Source: Tretioscincus oriximinensis
Taxonomy: Eukaryota > Chordata > Lepidosauria > Squamata > Gymnophthalmidae
Assembly (NCBI GenBank): GCA_022410635.1
Contig: JAJVDF010000047.1
Span: 164,040 to 228,039 of the forward strand
Reading direction: 5' to 3'
DNA length: 64,000 nucleotides
Part shown: piece after piece, positions 51,230 to 63,505 of the stretch
How the letters are laid out: each line of letters starts with the position of its first letter
How positions within the stretch are numbered: the first letter of the stretch is position 1
The notes under the pieces: model-generated
What the model was told of the DNA's origin: nothing
The model's database searches: none
What the model saw: only the letters and a program-made list of their open reading frames with translations
Position numbers and translations under genes: made by a program

Positions 51230-53425
51230 GAGGTGACCCCAAGAATATGCTACTCTGCCAAAAGTACTGGAGGTCTAGCAAATCCTCTCCAATGTGTCCT
51301 TCCTGGAAAAGAAGTTTGAAATGGGTTGCCATCCTTAGACACTCATGCCACCACTATACAACTGACTTACCAGTGCTATAGTCTACTCAGAAGTATTTAT
51401 TAATGCATCAAAAATGACCAAGTTCCAGGATTGTTTAAGGAATGACAAAAAAAGCTTTGTACATCAACCTTGAAAAGTACAAAGAAATGTGGCAAAAAAT
51501 AAACTGGGTCTATTGCTATAGCCTACTGTTGTATGGGTGAAGTCTTAGCTGTAATGGCTAAGCAGACCATGGCTGCATAATGTACCTGTATGGTAGTGAG
51601 ATCAGGGGGTATCTGAAGCATATGCACACACATTGTGAGTGATCAGTTTGCAGCAAAGCTCCATTGCTCTGCATTGATTTAATGTGGAGTCCTCCAGGGA
51701 ATCGCTAGGATCCCTGTATGCAGTGTGTGGGACATAGGAATGCCTCAAGTGTGGTGAGAAGTCCAGCAAGAACTCCAGTAGGGAACAGCAACCAATCCGG
51801 TGCAATTGTGTGCACAGGCTTCTGGGACCCACTTGGGAGTGCTGAGATCTTCTCCACTGCCGTTCCCTTACGGGCCTTACAGGCAGCAGTGCACAACATC
51901 CAAGGTAGGTGTGGGCAAAAATGCAAAGGCTGAAAGGCTTGCACCATCTCTGAAATCCAGAGCAAAGCCCCTTGTGCGGAGGCCACCAAATGCAAGCAAG
52001 GTATTTTTATTTAATTACTTAAAGATTACAATTTTTTTGTACCTTTATAACAAAACCCAATCAACAACCAAATAACCGTCCAAACCGACCCAATTCATAC
52101 TTGGACTAGAGAATAGTTCGAATAATTAGCAAGAATGAAGTTTCCAGTGCTAATTTCTTTGCTATCCCCTTAGTCATTCTCAAATCACCTTTAAATTTAC
52201 AATAAATTTACCTTGTGTGCACTTAAGCACTCTGCAGTCATTCCTTGAAACTTTCCTGTGGGAGATAAAGAGGCTGTATTCTGGGTCTTCTGTGTTCTAT
52301 GTGCTTGGTTCATTTGTTCATTTATATACCGCTCTTGCTATCACTGAGTAGGGAAAAAAATTACCTGATGTATTTTCACCAAAATATTGGAAGTGGTGAA
52401 ACAGCCAGGCAAGTGAAACACAGAAAATCTAAAATGTAGTTCAAGAGAATATGAAAACTGGGAAACATTTTACCCTGCCAATCTACACGAATGCTTTCCG
52501 GAGAACTTTCCCTTAGTAAGGAATCAACATTTGAAATTGTTGAAATTCTCAGAAGGCTAATTGAGGTTTACACCTAAGTAGAGTCTTGATAACTGGAAAT
52601 CTGGGGAAAGAAAATACTATTTTGGCTATGATATGCTAGAGGAAGAAATTCCATATGGACCAAAAACACTTTTCACCAATTTGTCCTTGACAGCATTGCA
52701 CCAAAACCCTGTGGGACTCAAGCTTTAGCCTCATCCTTAAGCCATGCCCCCACCCCTATAACCCCCCATTACTTAAAAATGTGGGCTTTTACCTAATTCC
52801 TGTCCCCCGACGTATCTGGGTGGGGTAGCTTGGGAAGGAATCAAGGGTGAGTGCATCCCATTCAGTGCTATCATAAGCAATCCTGCTTGATCACTGCTGG
52901 CATTCAGTAGAGCCAGCTAGGCATGCAACCCAGCTGCATGCCCACTGCTGCATGTGCCTCAAGAGTAGGCAGTAACAATGACCATGTAGCAATGGCTTGA
53001 AGCTCTCAAACCTTTCAGGTCTACATCCTGGATCACACCCCATCCTCATCATCCCCCTGTGCCCTGTCTCATGGTCCCTAGATCCTGATAATTTCATCCT
53101 TCACCAGGGATATGTGTCCCATTCCCCTCTCCTCAGTGAAGACCCTTTGATAACATTGATGTTACTCTTACGTTACTGGTGCTTTGTTGATTTTTCAGTG
53201 TTTCAGTTACACTGTTTTTTAACCTAGGGTCTTCCTTTGTTCCACGTGGAACATGTTCCTCACAGTCAGTGATCTTCCCCCAGAGTTGACTCACTTTGGC
53301 AAGACATTCTGGGAGTGAAACATCCTGCTCTTGTGACTGATTACACTGTTTGCCATCTTGATGTGGAATGCTGGGATTTGATAGAGTCAGGGCAATTGGA
53401 AAAATATATTTTATGGACTTTTGTG
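51230..53425. other. Intergenic, nothing recognised
   Basis: Unique-looking AT-rich sequence. A poor retroelement tail at 52310-52345 and a perfect 14-bp palindrome GTTCCACGTGGAAC at 53239-53252 are the only structures noticed. Confidence 0.45.
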
Positions 53426-53429
53426 ACTC

Positions 53430-53605
53430 TTTGTCACTTGATGTAGTGGTTAGAGTGCCAGAACCTTTATCTGGAAGTCTCCTGGTTGTGGGCTAGTCAC
53501 AGATCTTCAGAGCTCTCTCAGACCCACCTACTTCACAAAATGTCTATTGTGAAGTGAAGGACAGAAGGTTATGCAAGTCATTTTGATTCCCTTCGGGTTG
53601 ACAAC
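53430..53605 (+). mobile_element. tRNA-derived-type SINE, copy 2
   Basis: GATGTAGTGGTTAGAGTGCC (box-A-like), GGGCTAGTCACAGATCTTC, GAGCTCTCTCAGACCCACCT, TCTATTGTGAAG, and GCAAGTCATTTTGATTCCC align with the minus-strand copy at 21536-21712. A TTCTTCC-rich tract follows. Confidence 0.75.
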
Positions 53606-53619
53606 GTTAAAACCAACTC

Positions 53620-56505
53620 CTCTTCCTCCTCCTCTTCTTCTTCCTCTCCTTCCTGGAATGAATTGATGCAACAAATGACGGATGACCTGATACTAACCAA
53701 ATTATACTAGTTTGGAGAATCTGTAGGAGAGTTGAAGAAATCCTGAGTTGTTTTCTCTGTTGAAGAGCTTGCCAGAAGATGTGCCTCTTCAGATGCTGCA
53801 TAAATAAAGTGTGAACAGTGTCATCTTTACACATTTTCTCATCATAAGAATTGCTAAAGCAGGGGCAGATTTACAAGGTCAAATATAAGTCTGATTTCTT
53901 TCATTCAAGGATTTAGCCATTTCCCCCACCTCTCCTTACCCCAGATTGATAAAGTACAGAGTTGCTGGAAATGTGTGCTTGATTCAAAAGAGGAAGAGTT
54001 GATGACATTAATATACAGGAAGTAGTGATTAAAAGGAAACCCACGTAACATATCTAGCTTAGAGCTAACCACAGCTTTATCACATATGCAAGATGAAGAG
54101 GTAAGATAACCATCTCTTTTAAAATTAAAAGTTTTGCTTGAGTTTCACTGAATATTTCAATACTAATACACTAACTGATTGAACAGATCTGAAGTTCCCG
54201 TCATTTTGTAAAATTAACAAAATAAACTTGGTATTATTAGCATTTATTCAGGAAACTTTTGAAGTGCAGACATAAGCAATAAATGCTGTCTTAGTATTTT
54301 GATTGAAAACTAGAGGATAACTGTGATTCTGGAAAAGTAATATATGGTAATGATGAATATGAACCAATACAATGATTTCATGATAAAGAATGGATATCTA
54401 ATGTATAGTCTGAACCACAGCCTTTCAGCATGCTTTGTTTATTTTCATACTAGAAATAACAATAGCTCATAAATTGTAATGTTCAGAACTGTATTGTGAA
54501 CTATGTTCTAATCATTCTATTAATTTTTCAGGATTGGTATCACAGGTCCTTAAATGTTCAGAAATAATTTTTTTCATCAATCTGGAATATTTTTAATGTT
54601 ACATTGTGGTTCACCTTCAGTATAAACTACTCTATTAGAATACTGTAAAACACTGAAATTTGTGTGAAATTTGTCTTCATTTCTTATATTCTAAATGACC
54701 ACAGATTCAGGCCACATCTCCACATTGTAGTTAGACCCATATTTTAGGGGAGAACACCCAAAGCAGATGCTTAGGGTGCTGCAATTTTTAAAATTATTTT
54801 TTATGTGGGAGGTGGCACCCACCCGGAAAAATAAAATAAAAATACTATGGTGTGATCTGTATAAGTTCTCATGCTTGCCTAGCACTCCCTTCCCCACCTT
54901 CCTAATGTGAGTTGAAGCTGGATTTAAACTGGTGTATGACCTGAGGGCTGGGTTAAAGAGTGTGAATAAAAATGCTGCCTGCTCCACCTACTGACCCCTT
55001 GACTCCACCCACTTGACTTACTCTGACTCCATCTACTTGCCCCCTCTGGCTGAGGGAAGGGAAGCATAAAATATTTACTCAACAGGGATGTCATACACCC
55101 AAAATATGGCCCTGATTGTAGTGAGGTTGTTTTTGAAAAAATACATACCAGTCACATCTCCATCTGTGATTGCAAGAAGTGCCAAAATAAGGTTAGCATT
55201 AGAAATGTGACATCGCTTTCGTGACCAAAATCCTGAAGGAGTTCGCATTTGTAAAATGATATCAAATGAACATCCAAAAAAAGAGAAAAAGGTAATTATA
55301 AGGGAACCTTACATAACTTGTATCTTTCTTGTTGAATAAATGAATCAGTAATAAAACTATTTCAGCAGATGTCTGTGGAGCCAATCAGGGATAAGGGGAT
55401 AATTGGATTTGATCCTAGGTACGACTTAGCATATGTCTTAAATATAAATATTAAATTGTCAATAAAATCTAACACATAGACCTTAAAGATCTATGTTTTT
55501 ATTAAGAAACTTTCCAAAAATGAGGGGATAAAAAAAGTATTTTAAGAGAAAGTTTCAGTAAGTCCAAAATGAATGTTGACTATATACAAATACAACAATG
55601 AAAATCTAAATAGACTGAATTCCTAAGTAAATGTGACTCCTAATTCTCAAAAGTAGTCCTGCCAAGACAGAAGGGAGGGACAGCGGCTAAATAAGTTAAA
55701 GTTTTTAAACCAACAAAGAAAACATGAAGAGGAGTGTCCATACTAAGATGGCATCAATGCAAAATGCAGTATGTGAAATCATTGAAAGTAAGAAAAACTT
55801 TCAATGAAGTGAAAAGGAAATAACATAAACTGTGAAAAGCAATCAAGAATATTAACAAAGATTCTCGAGAAGCATATTGCTAAAAACATCAAAAAAATTA
55901 AGAACTTCTTTAAGTATATTAAAATAAGTATTGAATCCAAAGATATTTACAAAATATAATATAAAGTATAATTTTAAAAGCAAACAAAACAAACAACAAA
56001 ATTAATATAAGGTGAAAATATGCAGAGTGACTGAAAATAAATGTTTACTTTATATAGATCCTATATTCTATTATTTTTATTCTTAATTTAAGTATATGTT
56101 CATTTTACTATTTCTTTTTATTGTTATTCACCTCTGCCATTTTGTCTACAACTGTAGTGGCTGCAAACTGAATTGCAACTAAAAACTCACACAACAGTCC
56201 CTTCAAAGAATGTAGATATTAATCTGGGAGATTCTGTAAATATATACTGCTTGCAAGGAGTAAATTACTGAGGCCTTGAGGATCATCTATACCCTATGTA
56301 AAAGCACCATTTCGATCATCCTTCATCCATGGACCGGAAGACCCACCTCTAAAATGGTGGCACCTGACAATAGCAATTTGCAATAAAATTGGTCTGCAAA
56401 AACACTGCTCAGAGCCGAAAAGATTAGCACAGTCACGCTTTCTAGCTCATGTGGCTTCTGTCTTCACAGACACCAATCCTGGCACAAAAGAGAAAGACGG
56501 TACAA
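53620..56505. other. Intergenic upstream of IL18RAP, AT-rich
   Basis: No exon, RNA gene or clear repeat recognised. 55440-56060 is particularly A-rich. A non-coding IL18RAP leader exon may hide here but cannot be picked by eye. Confidence 0.45.
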
Positions 56506-56510
56506 GCTGT

Positions 56511-56700
56511 GAGAAGGTGGCTGGGATGAAGCAGGACAAGTGAAGCAGGTCAGCACAGCATGTAGAAAGGTGGTTGGGATGGAACAGGACATGCAGAGCA
56601 GGGCAACAAAGGAATTGGGAAGGAAGCTAGCATGGAACAGGACATGTGGAGCAGGTTGGCACAGGAAGTGGGAAGGTGGCTGACATGGAACAGCCACTGC
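56511..56700. repeat. 53-54 bp minisatellite, about 3.5 units
   Basis: Units begin near 56511, 56565, 56618 and 56671, each reading like GAAGGTGGCTGGGATGGAAC then AGGACATG..AGCAGG..AACA. The copies differ at 10-20% of positions by eye. Confidence 0.85.
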
Positions 56701-57573
56701 CAACCATTCTGAAATGCCAGATCCCACACCTTGATTTACCATAACCCTGCATGATCCCACTGCAAACTGCCAGGTGTCCACACTGGCTGCTATCCTTATA
56801 TAGTGGTGGGCACATAGAATATAAACACTTCAGACAAACGTCTCCCCACTGATACAGAATACATTACAGTGTTATATATTGTTGAGTACGTTATCTTGTT
56901 CTTATTAATCACNCTAACTGATTTAACTATCACAATTTTGAAATGATTATGACTTCTAGAGAAGTTCAAGAAGAAATCAGAAAACCTGATTTGAAATGCT
57001 GACAAAATAAGATTAATACCTAGTCAAAGCTATGCCAACTTCTGATTGCAACACAAGAAAACTGCATCAAAGCATTCAGAGAGATCTGAAATCTAGATTT
57101 AAATGACCAACTAGCAGTTACAGATGAGAAGAAAAAAATAATAGAAAGCTGTTTTTAATATGTTAATTGTGTTTTTATTGTTAACTGCCTTGAGATCTTA
57201 ATGTATAGGGTGGTATAAAAATGTAAATAAATAAAAAAAAATGGTATTCTAATGAAAGAGTGTAAAAATGTATACGAAATGAATGCACCAGTGTAATGAA
57301 ATATTTTTAAAAATTTATACTGGTATATATATTGTTAAAAATAGATAACATAACACTAGAGCTGTGTTGGGCAAAGAATTATTTCCTTCCTTTGTCACCT
57401 TCAATACAGCTGGTATTTAAAAGGAACAAAATAGACTGATTGGCATGATGCAGTCTATGTAAAAGTTATGCTATTTCACTTGTGGTAGCTCTTCCCTCCC
57501 TCTGTATACCAGTAGATTTATCCAAGGATAACTGTAGATNTCTACTTGTGTTTTTGCTGTTTCTCCTTACAAG

Positions 57574-57698
57574 GAATCTCATTTTCAAATGAAAACTGAG
57601 TCTTGAAGAAATGCAGACTTAACTAGCAATGCTAGTACTTTACGGATTCTTCTTGCTGTTAATTAAAAAAGTGGAAGGAAGAGGGAATAACATTGCAG
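57574..57698 (+). CDS. IL18RAP: IL18RAP exon with start codon: signal peptide
   Basis: Probable acceptor TTCTCCTTACAAG ends at 57573. A 55-base leader carries two tiny upstream ORFs (57589-57606 and 57611-57622), then ATG at 57629 opens [19 protein letters not shown] followed by NNIA; donor GTCAGC at 57699, phase 1. The pattern (ML, two aromatic/leucine blocks, short basic stretch, N-I near the end) parallels mammalian IL18RAP leaders. It is too short for length-based ORF calls and was recognised by phase and resemblance. Confidence 0.8.
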
Positions 57699-60600
57699 GT
57701 CAGCGCTATTATGTTTCTTCTTAGTATGTTTGAGATCTACCTTTTCTGGGTGGTAACTTTTGGTTCAATGGTCATTTATCTACAGAGAAGCTTCTGAATA
57801 CAGACCCATATTGTACAACCAAGGCAACATTATGTCTTCTTTCTGGGACATTGCAAAGGCATAATATGTATTTATTGTTGTTGTTGCTGGGTACCATCAA
57901 GTGGTTCATTGCATAGGCATTCCATGACCACACTTACACAGTGGTTTACCACTGTGGGAAGAGGCTGGGAATTAAACTTGCAACATTCTAAGATGTAAAT
58001 TTCCATATTTGTATTGCCAATCTGAACTTACAGTAGTGAAATAGGGTGCAGCCAACACAATCATTAAAATTTCTGTTTCAGTAGCAACCTGAGAAGAAGG
58101 GGAAATTACAGTGTGAAATGGGAACTTTACTTTCGCAGTTCTCTTGGAGCTCTTGCTTGAAGTGAATCTGGCCAGTAAATGACTAAGTTGAAACTGTGAA
58201 GGTAGAGAATTTTGTTCCCAGTTTTTGAGTCTTAGGGCTATCACCAAGAGTTCTCAGGTGGCAGGCAGCATTCACTAACTGTCTGTATTCATTAGAATAC
58301 TGTGTTCAGTTCTGGGGGACCCAATTTAAAAATAACATTGACAAACTAGAGCAAGTTCAAAAGAGAATTACTAAGTTGGTGCGTGGTCTGGAAACCATGT
58401 CCTATGGGGAACGGTTAAAGGATCTAGGGATGTTTAGTCTGCAAAAGAGAAGACCGAGAGACCTGATCGCCGTCTACAAATATCTGAAGGGCTGTCACTG
58501 AGCAGAGGGATCAGCATTGTTCTCATTGGCACATGGAAGGACTAGAAACAATGTATGAAACTGCAAGGGAATAGATTTAGATTAGATATCAGAAAAAAAA
58601 AACTTTTTAACAGTAAGGGTGATAAAGTGGAACAGTTTGCCACTGGAGGTGGTGAGTTCGCTGTAAGTCTTCAGGCAGAGGCTGGAAAGTCATCTGTCTG
58701 GGATGGTTTAGTGAGTCCTTCATTGAGCAGGGGGTTGGACCCGATGACCCTGGAGGTCCCTTCCAACTCTATGATTTTATGATTCTAGAATTGGCCATCT
58801 GCCCTGACTGGGACAGCAAGAGAAAGGCCTTGAGACACCTGAGATGAAGCTTTCTTTCCAAAGTGTCCTTGACACATTAATAGAACGAGTCTTCTGTCTG
58901 CACTACCATTTATATATCTATAGAATACCCTCCCTATTCAGTTCCATTTACATACATTAGTTGCTTGGGACTAAACTCTGTAGTGCCGAAGATATACATC
59001 GTAGGTTGAGCACCCACGGTTCCCTTAACTCTTAGTTTCCACAGGTGTAAATTACTTCTCATTTTATACTTTATGTTGGTTTTGCAAACCAAGGCTCTGG
59101 TCCCCTGATTCGGGACTGAAGATGAACTGAGAAAAGCATGAAATAAAGATGCAACTACTGCTCATACCCTATCATCATATACGGAAGACAATAAATATTC
59201 AGTTGCCTTTCCTACTTTATAATAATTTTTATCGCCCATAGAACTGTATGCAAATAATTTCTCAACATTGTCTATCTAATTAGATGAATTAAATAGCAGG
59301 CGGAGAATGGATTATTCTATTAAACTTTTCCATGGAAAGAAATAATTTTTGAACTCTGAGATTCATATTTTTAAATTTTATTTCATTTGTGTTGTCTCTC
59401 GTACAGTAGTAACAATGCATAGAATTATACATGCAACAGTTTACATCACTATGAATATAGAGATTATATATCCCTTTCTGTAAACATACAAAATACATCA
59501 CTAAATATAGTCCATTGTACTAAAATACTTGAGAAATAAAGAATATGCCTTTTTTCTCGATGATTAACATGTACCTATTTATTTCTGTAGAGTGTATTCA
59601 CAAGGATATTGATTTGAGATATCAAGCTACTACCAACCAGAAATTTGTCATATCATGTGATTCATCTGAAGATCCTGCTTCAGTTTTCAACCACTCCCAT
59701 CTTTATGAACAGCACGTGGAGTGGTTCTGGCAGTCAAGGGATGGACGAGGAGCTGGGCTTCTCAAAAACGAAACCATCAACCCCACAGTCCAGGGCAATG
59801 CTCTCTGGTTTGATCCAATATCAGCCCAACATTCTGGAATGTATACCTGCATGAATAGGTTTGTTGCCTTCTCTTTCTTCAAATAGTATTGCTGCTGTTG
59901 TTCATGTTCAGTCATTAAACTGAGTCTGAGGTTCCCTTTACGCAATGTGTTAATAACTGCCATGGCGTTAAGTTCTGAAATAACCCAATGGCAGGTCTGT
60001 GTATACATACCCTCATCCTTTTGCAAACAAACCATTAAAAAACCCTTTAAATCCATGTAAGAACATAAGAACAAAAAAAGAGCCATACTGGATCAGGCCA
60101 CAGCCCATCAAGTCCAGCATTCTGTGTCACACAGAGGCCCACCAGATGCACCTAGGCAGTCTGAACAGAGGAAAGCAAAATATGCACCTGTTCATGACTC
60201 CCTGCAAATGGTATTTCAGGAGTCCTGCCTGTTGCTCCATCCCAGAGGCAACATCCAGACATCCATCCTAGTATCCTAGTATGTGGAACAGGCAAGACAA
60301 CTGTGCTAGTGTCTTCTCATTGTATCCTGGCAATACAGGGTTGTACACCCAAGAAAGCTTCTCACTTCCGTAGCAGCAGGCATAGCCATTTTGAAAAATA
60401 TCAGCAAAGGGACAAAGCACCTGTTTTTCAGGTATATTGTGAAAATTTCTTGGTTCTTTGCTGTTAACACAAAGAGTGGATGCATTATGATGATGCTACC
60501 ATTGCAGTAGGAAAACCTCACATGTCTGAAGCCTGAGTTTCTGTAACCACACGGGACATGCACATCATGTCCTTTGGATTTCTGCTATTTCTGGAGTTTG

Positions 60601-62621
60601 CCCAAGCTCATGTTCTTTGCTTTTTAGATTTTGCTTGTCTCAGTCTCAGTCAACTCCTTTTCCTTTGGCCTTCATTCTTTCGCCAATAATTTTTCAATGA
60701 GTTCTGCCTTGTCATTGTGTGGTCACTGTATTTTAACTTCTACTTCAGTATTTGATATTCCAATGGTCAGGGGCCTGGCCACATACATAAACCTTCTTTA
60801 GTCATAAATAATGAGTTTAATCTTTTTTTTCTATTTCTTTTTCCTGTTTAATCCACCGTGTGTGTGTCATTCTTTTGGACCAAATAAGGTTTAAATGTAG
60901 GTGTGTGATCAGGGCCAGGGTTGTTTTACTTCAATATTGACTGATCTGATCTCCTTCCAGTCTTCTTCTTTTTCTTCATTACACTATTTTCAAAACATTA
61001 ATTCTTCAGCACATATGCACCAACTTTCACAGTCATATATCATTACTGAAAAAAATAGCTTTGTTAACAAAATTATCCTTCTGCTTTTTAAGAACTTTTA
61101 ACAGTTTGTTGTGACCCTGCAGTCAAGGACTTTAGACAATTTGTTGTGATCATACAAACAAGGAAGGAGGCAGAAATGGATGTTTTTCAGGAGCACTTTT
61201 TTTATAATTAAGCAAATGTTTATTTCACTGTCTTATCAAACTCAACAAGGATTAATTCTTGCTTCATATAATGTATTGCTGAAACATAACTTCAGAATTT
61301 TGTGCATAATCTTTATTTTTTAAAAAAATTATTATTGACTCATATAGTTTACTTCATTTCCTCTTTTACAGTTACATTTTGTGTATTGTTTAGAGTCTGG
61401 TTATAGTTTACATTAGCATGCAAGTTTCTCTTCAGGCTATATTCCAGAATAAGAACCAGTGCAAAAAAGGTTAGAATTGCCTTTTATATAGGGATGATTT
61501 AGGGATTTCTTTTTGACTTCCTATTCCATTGTAAGATGGCTATAGCTCAGTAAAAGGGCAACTGTTGAAAAGCAAGAAGACAGTTCTTCATTCCCCCAGT
61601 GGAAGGTTTGGCATAAATCTAAGAAACTAGTTCTGTATTATTGAAAAGAAGCAGATCCTGGGATGGTGAGACTTCCTTTTCCTGTCATTTCTGGTATTTT
61701 CTCCTGGGCAATGATGCCCAGAGTGATGTCATTTCCTGTCATGCACAGGAAAAGACATTTTTTTNAAAAATCTCACATGCGTGAAGTTACCACTCCCCCT
61801 TGCTGCTTGAGATTTTTGTGCTTCCTCACGATGTTTCCCTTTAGGGAGTTCCCAAGGCTGATTGCAGGTCCTTTTCAAAGAGGTCTGTAGATTCTGCAAT
61901 TGTATTTTAAACTGGTGTTGGTGACTGTTTCACAGAGGAAGGGTAGGAGAGTTTTGCCCATGCGTAGAATGTCCTGGTGTAGATCTTCTAATGAGTTTTG
62001 TTTCGTGTCCAGAGAATTAGACTGGTCTGGAAAATTTCACTTTTTTTGTATCATACAGGGAAAAAATGCTGAAGTGTGTAAATATTTTCATAAATGTTCA
62101 AACAAACAAAATGGACAATTGTTCAGATAACAGCATGGATGATAGACACTTGTTTGTCCTTCATAAAGGAACCATTCCTTGTCCAGGGAGAGATTGCTAC
62201 AACACTTTTGTGCAGAAACCTGTTAAATGGTATAAGGTAAGGATCATGTAACCACAAGAGATAAAAAAAACTCTATGTTTTTTAGGATCGAGATATAGAA
62301 ATGAGATATTTCTCATTAAACAAGCACCTTAATTCTATAATGAATGATAAATTAGCCTCCCTTCCACCAGCTTCTCCCTCTCTCTTTCTGTTCCTGTCTC
62401 TCTTCCGCTTTGCATCCATTCTAACCTATTCAATTTTCCTTTTCAGAATGGCTTGAAAGTCAGACTTAAAAAGAACAGGCCTGGTTTGAAGTTTGAGAAC
62501 AATAAAATAATTTTAAGTCAAGTCTTTGACAAAGATAGCGGCACTTATATGTGTGATTACACGGTACTTGTCAACAATACCTGGTGGAAAATGAGGACAA
62601 TACTAAATGTAATCATTGTCA
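57574..62621 (+). CDS. IL18RAP: IL18RAP (IL-18 receptor beta), 5' part; continues past window
   Basis: ATG at 57629; coding exons 57629-57698, 59591-59858, 62059-62236, 62447-62621, giving 691 nt (230 codons plus one base) and ending in phase 1 at donor GTAAGT. They encode a signal peptide and Ig domains 1 and 2; the linker, Ig3, membrane and TIR exons must lie beyond 64000. Ig1 is long for the family, as in mammalian IL18RAP, with Cys46-Cys110 as the likely core pair. Ig2 starts with a cysteine-rich segment and contains [13 protein letters not shown] and GTYMCDYTV, the last two very IL18RAP-like. The known role is accessory chain: it joins IL-18 bound to IL18R1 and is needed for signalling. 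Placement directly after IL18R1 on the same strand agrees with the mammalian cluster. Confidence 0.9.
58282..58790 (+). mobile_element. CR1 LINE 3' end
   Basis: Codes for the reverse transcriptase C-terminus ([39 protein letters not shown], then [16 protein letters not shown]) and ends TTGGACCCGATGACCCTGGA..CAACTCTATGATTTTATGAT, the classical sauropsid CR1 tail with ATTCTATG-type repeats. Lies in IL18RAP intron 1. Confidence 0.92.
59591..59858 (+). CDS. IL18RAP: IL18RAP coding exon 2: Ig domain 1
   Basis: Acceptor TTTCTGTAG, donor GTTTGT at 59859; phase 1 to 2. It encodes [29 protein letters not shown] (Cys46), [13 protein letters not shown] (core Trp) and [17 protein letters not shown] (Cys110). 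The 268-bp length reflects the long B-C region typical of IL18RAP. Confidence 0.9.
60055..60265 (-). mobile_element. CR1/L3-type LINE 3' end, well conserved
   Basis: TAAGAACATAAGAAC, AGAGCCATACTGGATCAGGC, CAAGTCCAGCATTCTGTGTC and CAACATCCAGACATCC are close to the complement of 20680-20885. Lies in IL18RAP intron 2. Confidence 0.85.
60600..62058 (+). other. IL18RAP intron 2, distal part
   Basis: No exon or clear repeat recognised between the LINE fragment and exon 3; AT-rich with T runs at 60822-60842 and 61308-61328. Confidence 0.5.
62059..62236 (+). CDS. IL18RAP: IL18RAP coding exon 3: first half of Ig2
   Basis: Acceptor ATCATACAG at 62058, donor GTAAGG at 62237; phase 2 to 0, 178 bp. It encodes the Ig1 G strand, then [26 protein letters not shown] and ends KPVKWYK. 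The double-cysteine C-P-x(3)-C motif matches mammalian IL18RAP. Confidence 0.9.
62447..62621 (+). CDS. IL18RAP: IL18RAP coding exon 4: second half of Ig2
   Basis: Acceptor CCTTTTCAG at 62446, donor GTAAGT at 62622; phase 0 to 1. It encodes [31 protein letters not shown] and the G strand ending NVIIV. The NG start after WYK and GTYMCDYT are hallmarks of IL18RAP Ig2. Confidence 0.92.
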
Positions 62622-62954
62622 GTAAGTTATCATCCATTTAACGTGATGAATCTTGTGATGTTTTATTCTGTTTATTGTCCGTTACTATTCTCATGTAACC
62701 TTTATTTCTCATATCTATACTCTTCTCATGGAGATAGAACTGCTTAGAAGCAATGCAGAAAATCACCCTGATAAAGAGGAGTATGTGAGAACAATTCATA
62801 TAATTTGAGATTTTTCTGAACTATTGCTTTCCTTGCCCCACCTACACTGGGTTCCACCCTATAAAGCCCAAAATCTGTGTTTCACTATTAAAAAAGGAAG
62901 AAAAGAGATTAAGGCTTTGAAATGGACTGAAATCTAAAATAATCTTAATAATTT

Positions 62955-63107
62955 TAGTCTAAGGCTGCAGCCACATATTACTTATTTATTCCACTATAGT
63001 TGGATATTCCTCAATAAAGCACTGTTTTCATGCTTTATTCCATGCTTTATTGTGGAATATCCAATTATAGTGGAATAAATAAGTGACGTGTGGATGCAGC
63101 CTAAGGA
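62955..63107. repeat. Foldback element (AAGGCTGCAGCCACATATTA ends)
   Basis: The left arm about 62963-63021 (CACATATTACTTATTTATTC, CACTATAGTTGGATATTCC) pairs with the right arm about 63050-63106 (GGAATATCCAATTATAGTGG, AATAAATAAGTGACGTGTGG) around a spacer that itself repeats CATGCTTTATT. Lies after IL18RAP exon 4. Confidence 0.85.
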
Positions 63108-63505
63108 TGCACGTACACAACATTCTTCTACTTTGTTTGTAGTGCAATCAGGAAGACTCGGGCACAAGTCAATCTGCAATAAACATCGTTTTTCCTGGAA
63201 TAAACTATTGCTCAGATATTGAGGAACTGTTCTGGAGAACCCCCCATACTCTCACANCCATATTCATGTGTGCAAATTAGATGCGAGATGTTAGAACAGT
63301 CGAGAACGCNACAGTTGTTTCTATTGGCTGTTGCGTGTTAAAAAAAAATTCTCAGANTGCACTGTTAAGAGACCAATGAGCTATGTTACGGAACTAGGGC
63401 ACTGGTCACCGAATGTACATGTTTGGTGTGCACGGACATGCGATTGCTATATTCCGAATTATTGCATTGAGTGGTTTTTACGTCGTTATGTGCACCTAGC
63501 CTAAG
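63085..63505 (-). mobile_element. Non-autonomous DNA element with TAGGC..GTGCAC ends, copy 2
   Basis: The reverse complement contains TCTCCAGAACAGTTCCTCAA, CTGAGCAATAGTTTATTCC and CGATGTTTATTG, matching 8540-8610. The right end GTGCACCTAGCCTAAG corresponds to the left end of the copy at 8339. Abuts the foldback element at 62955-63107. Confidence 0.7.
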
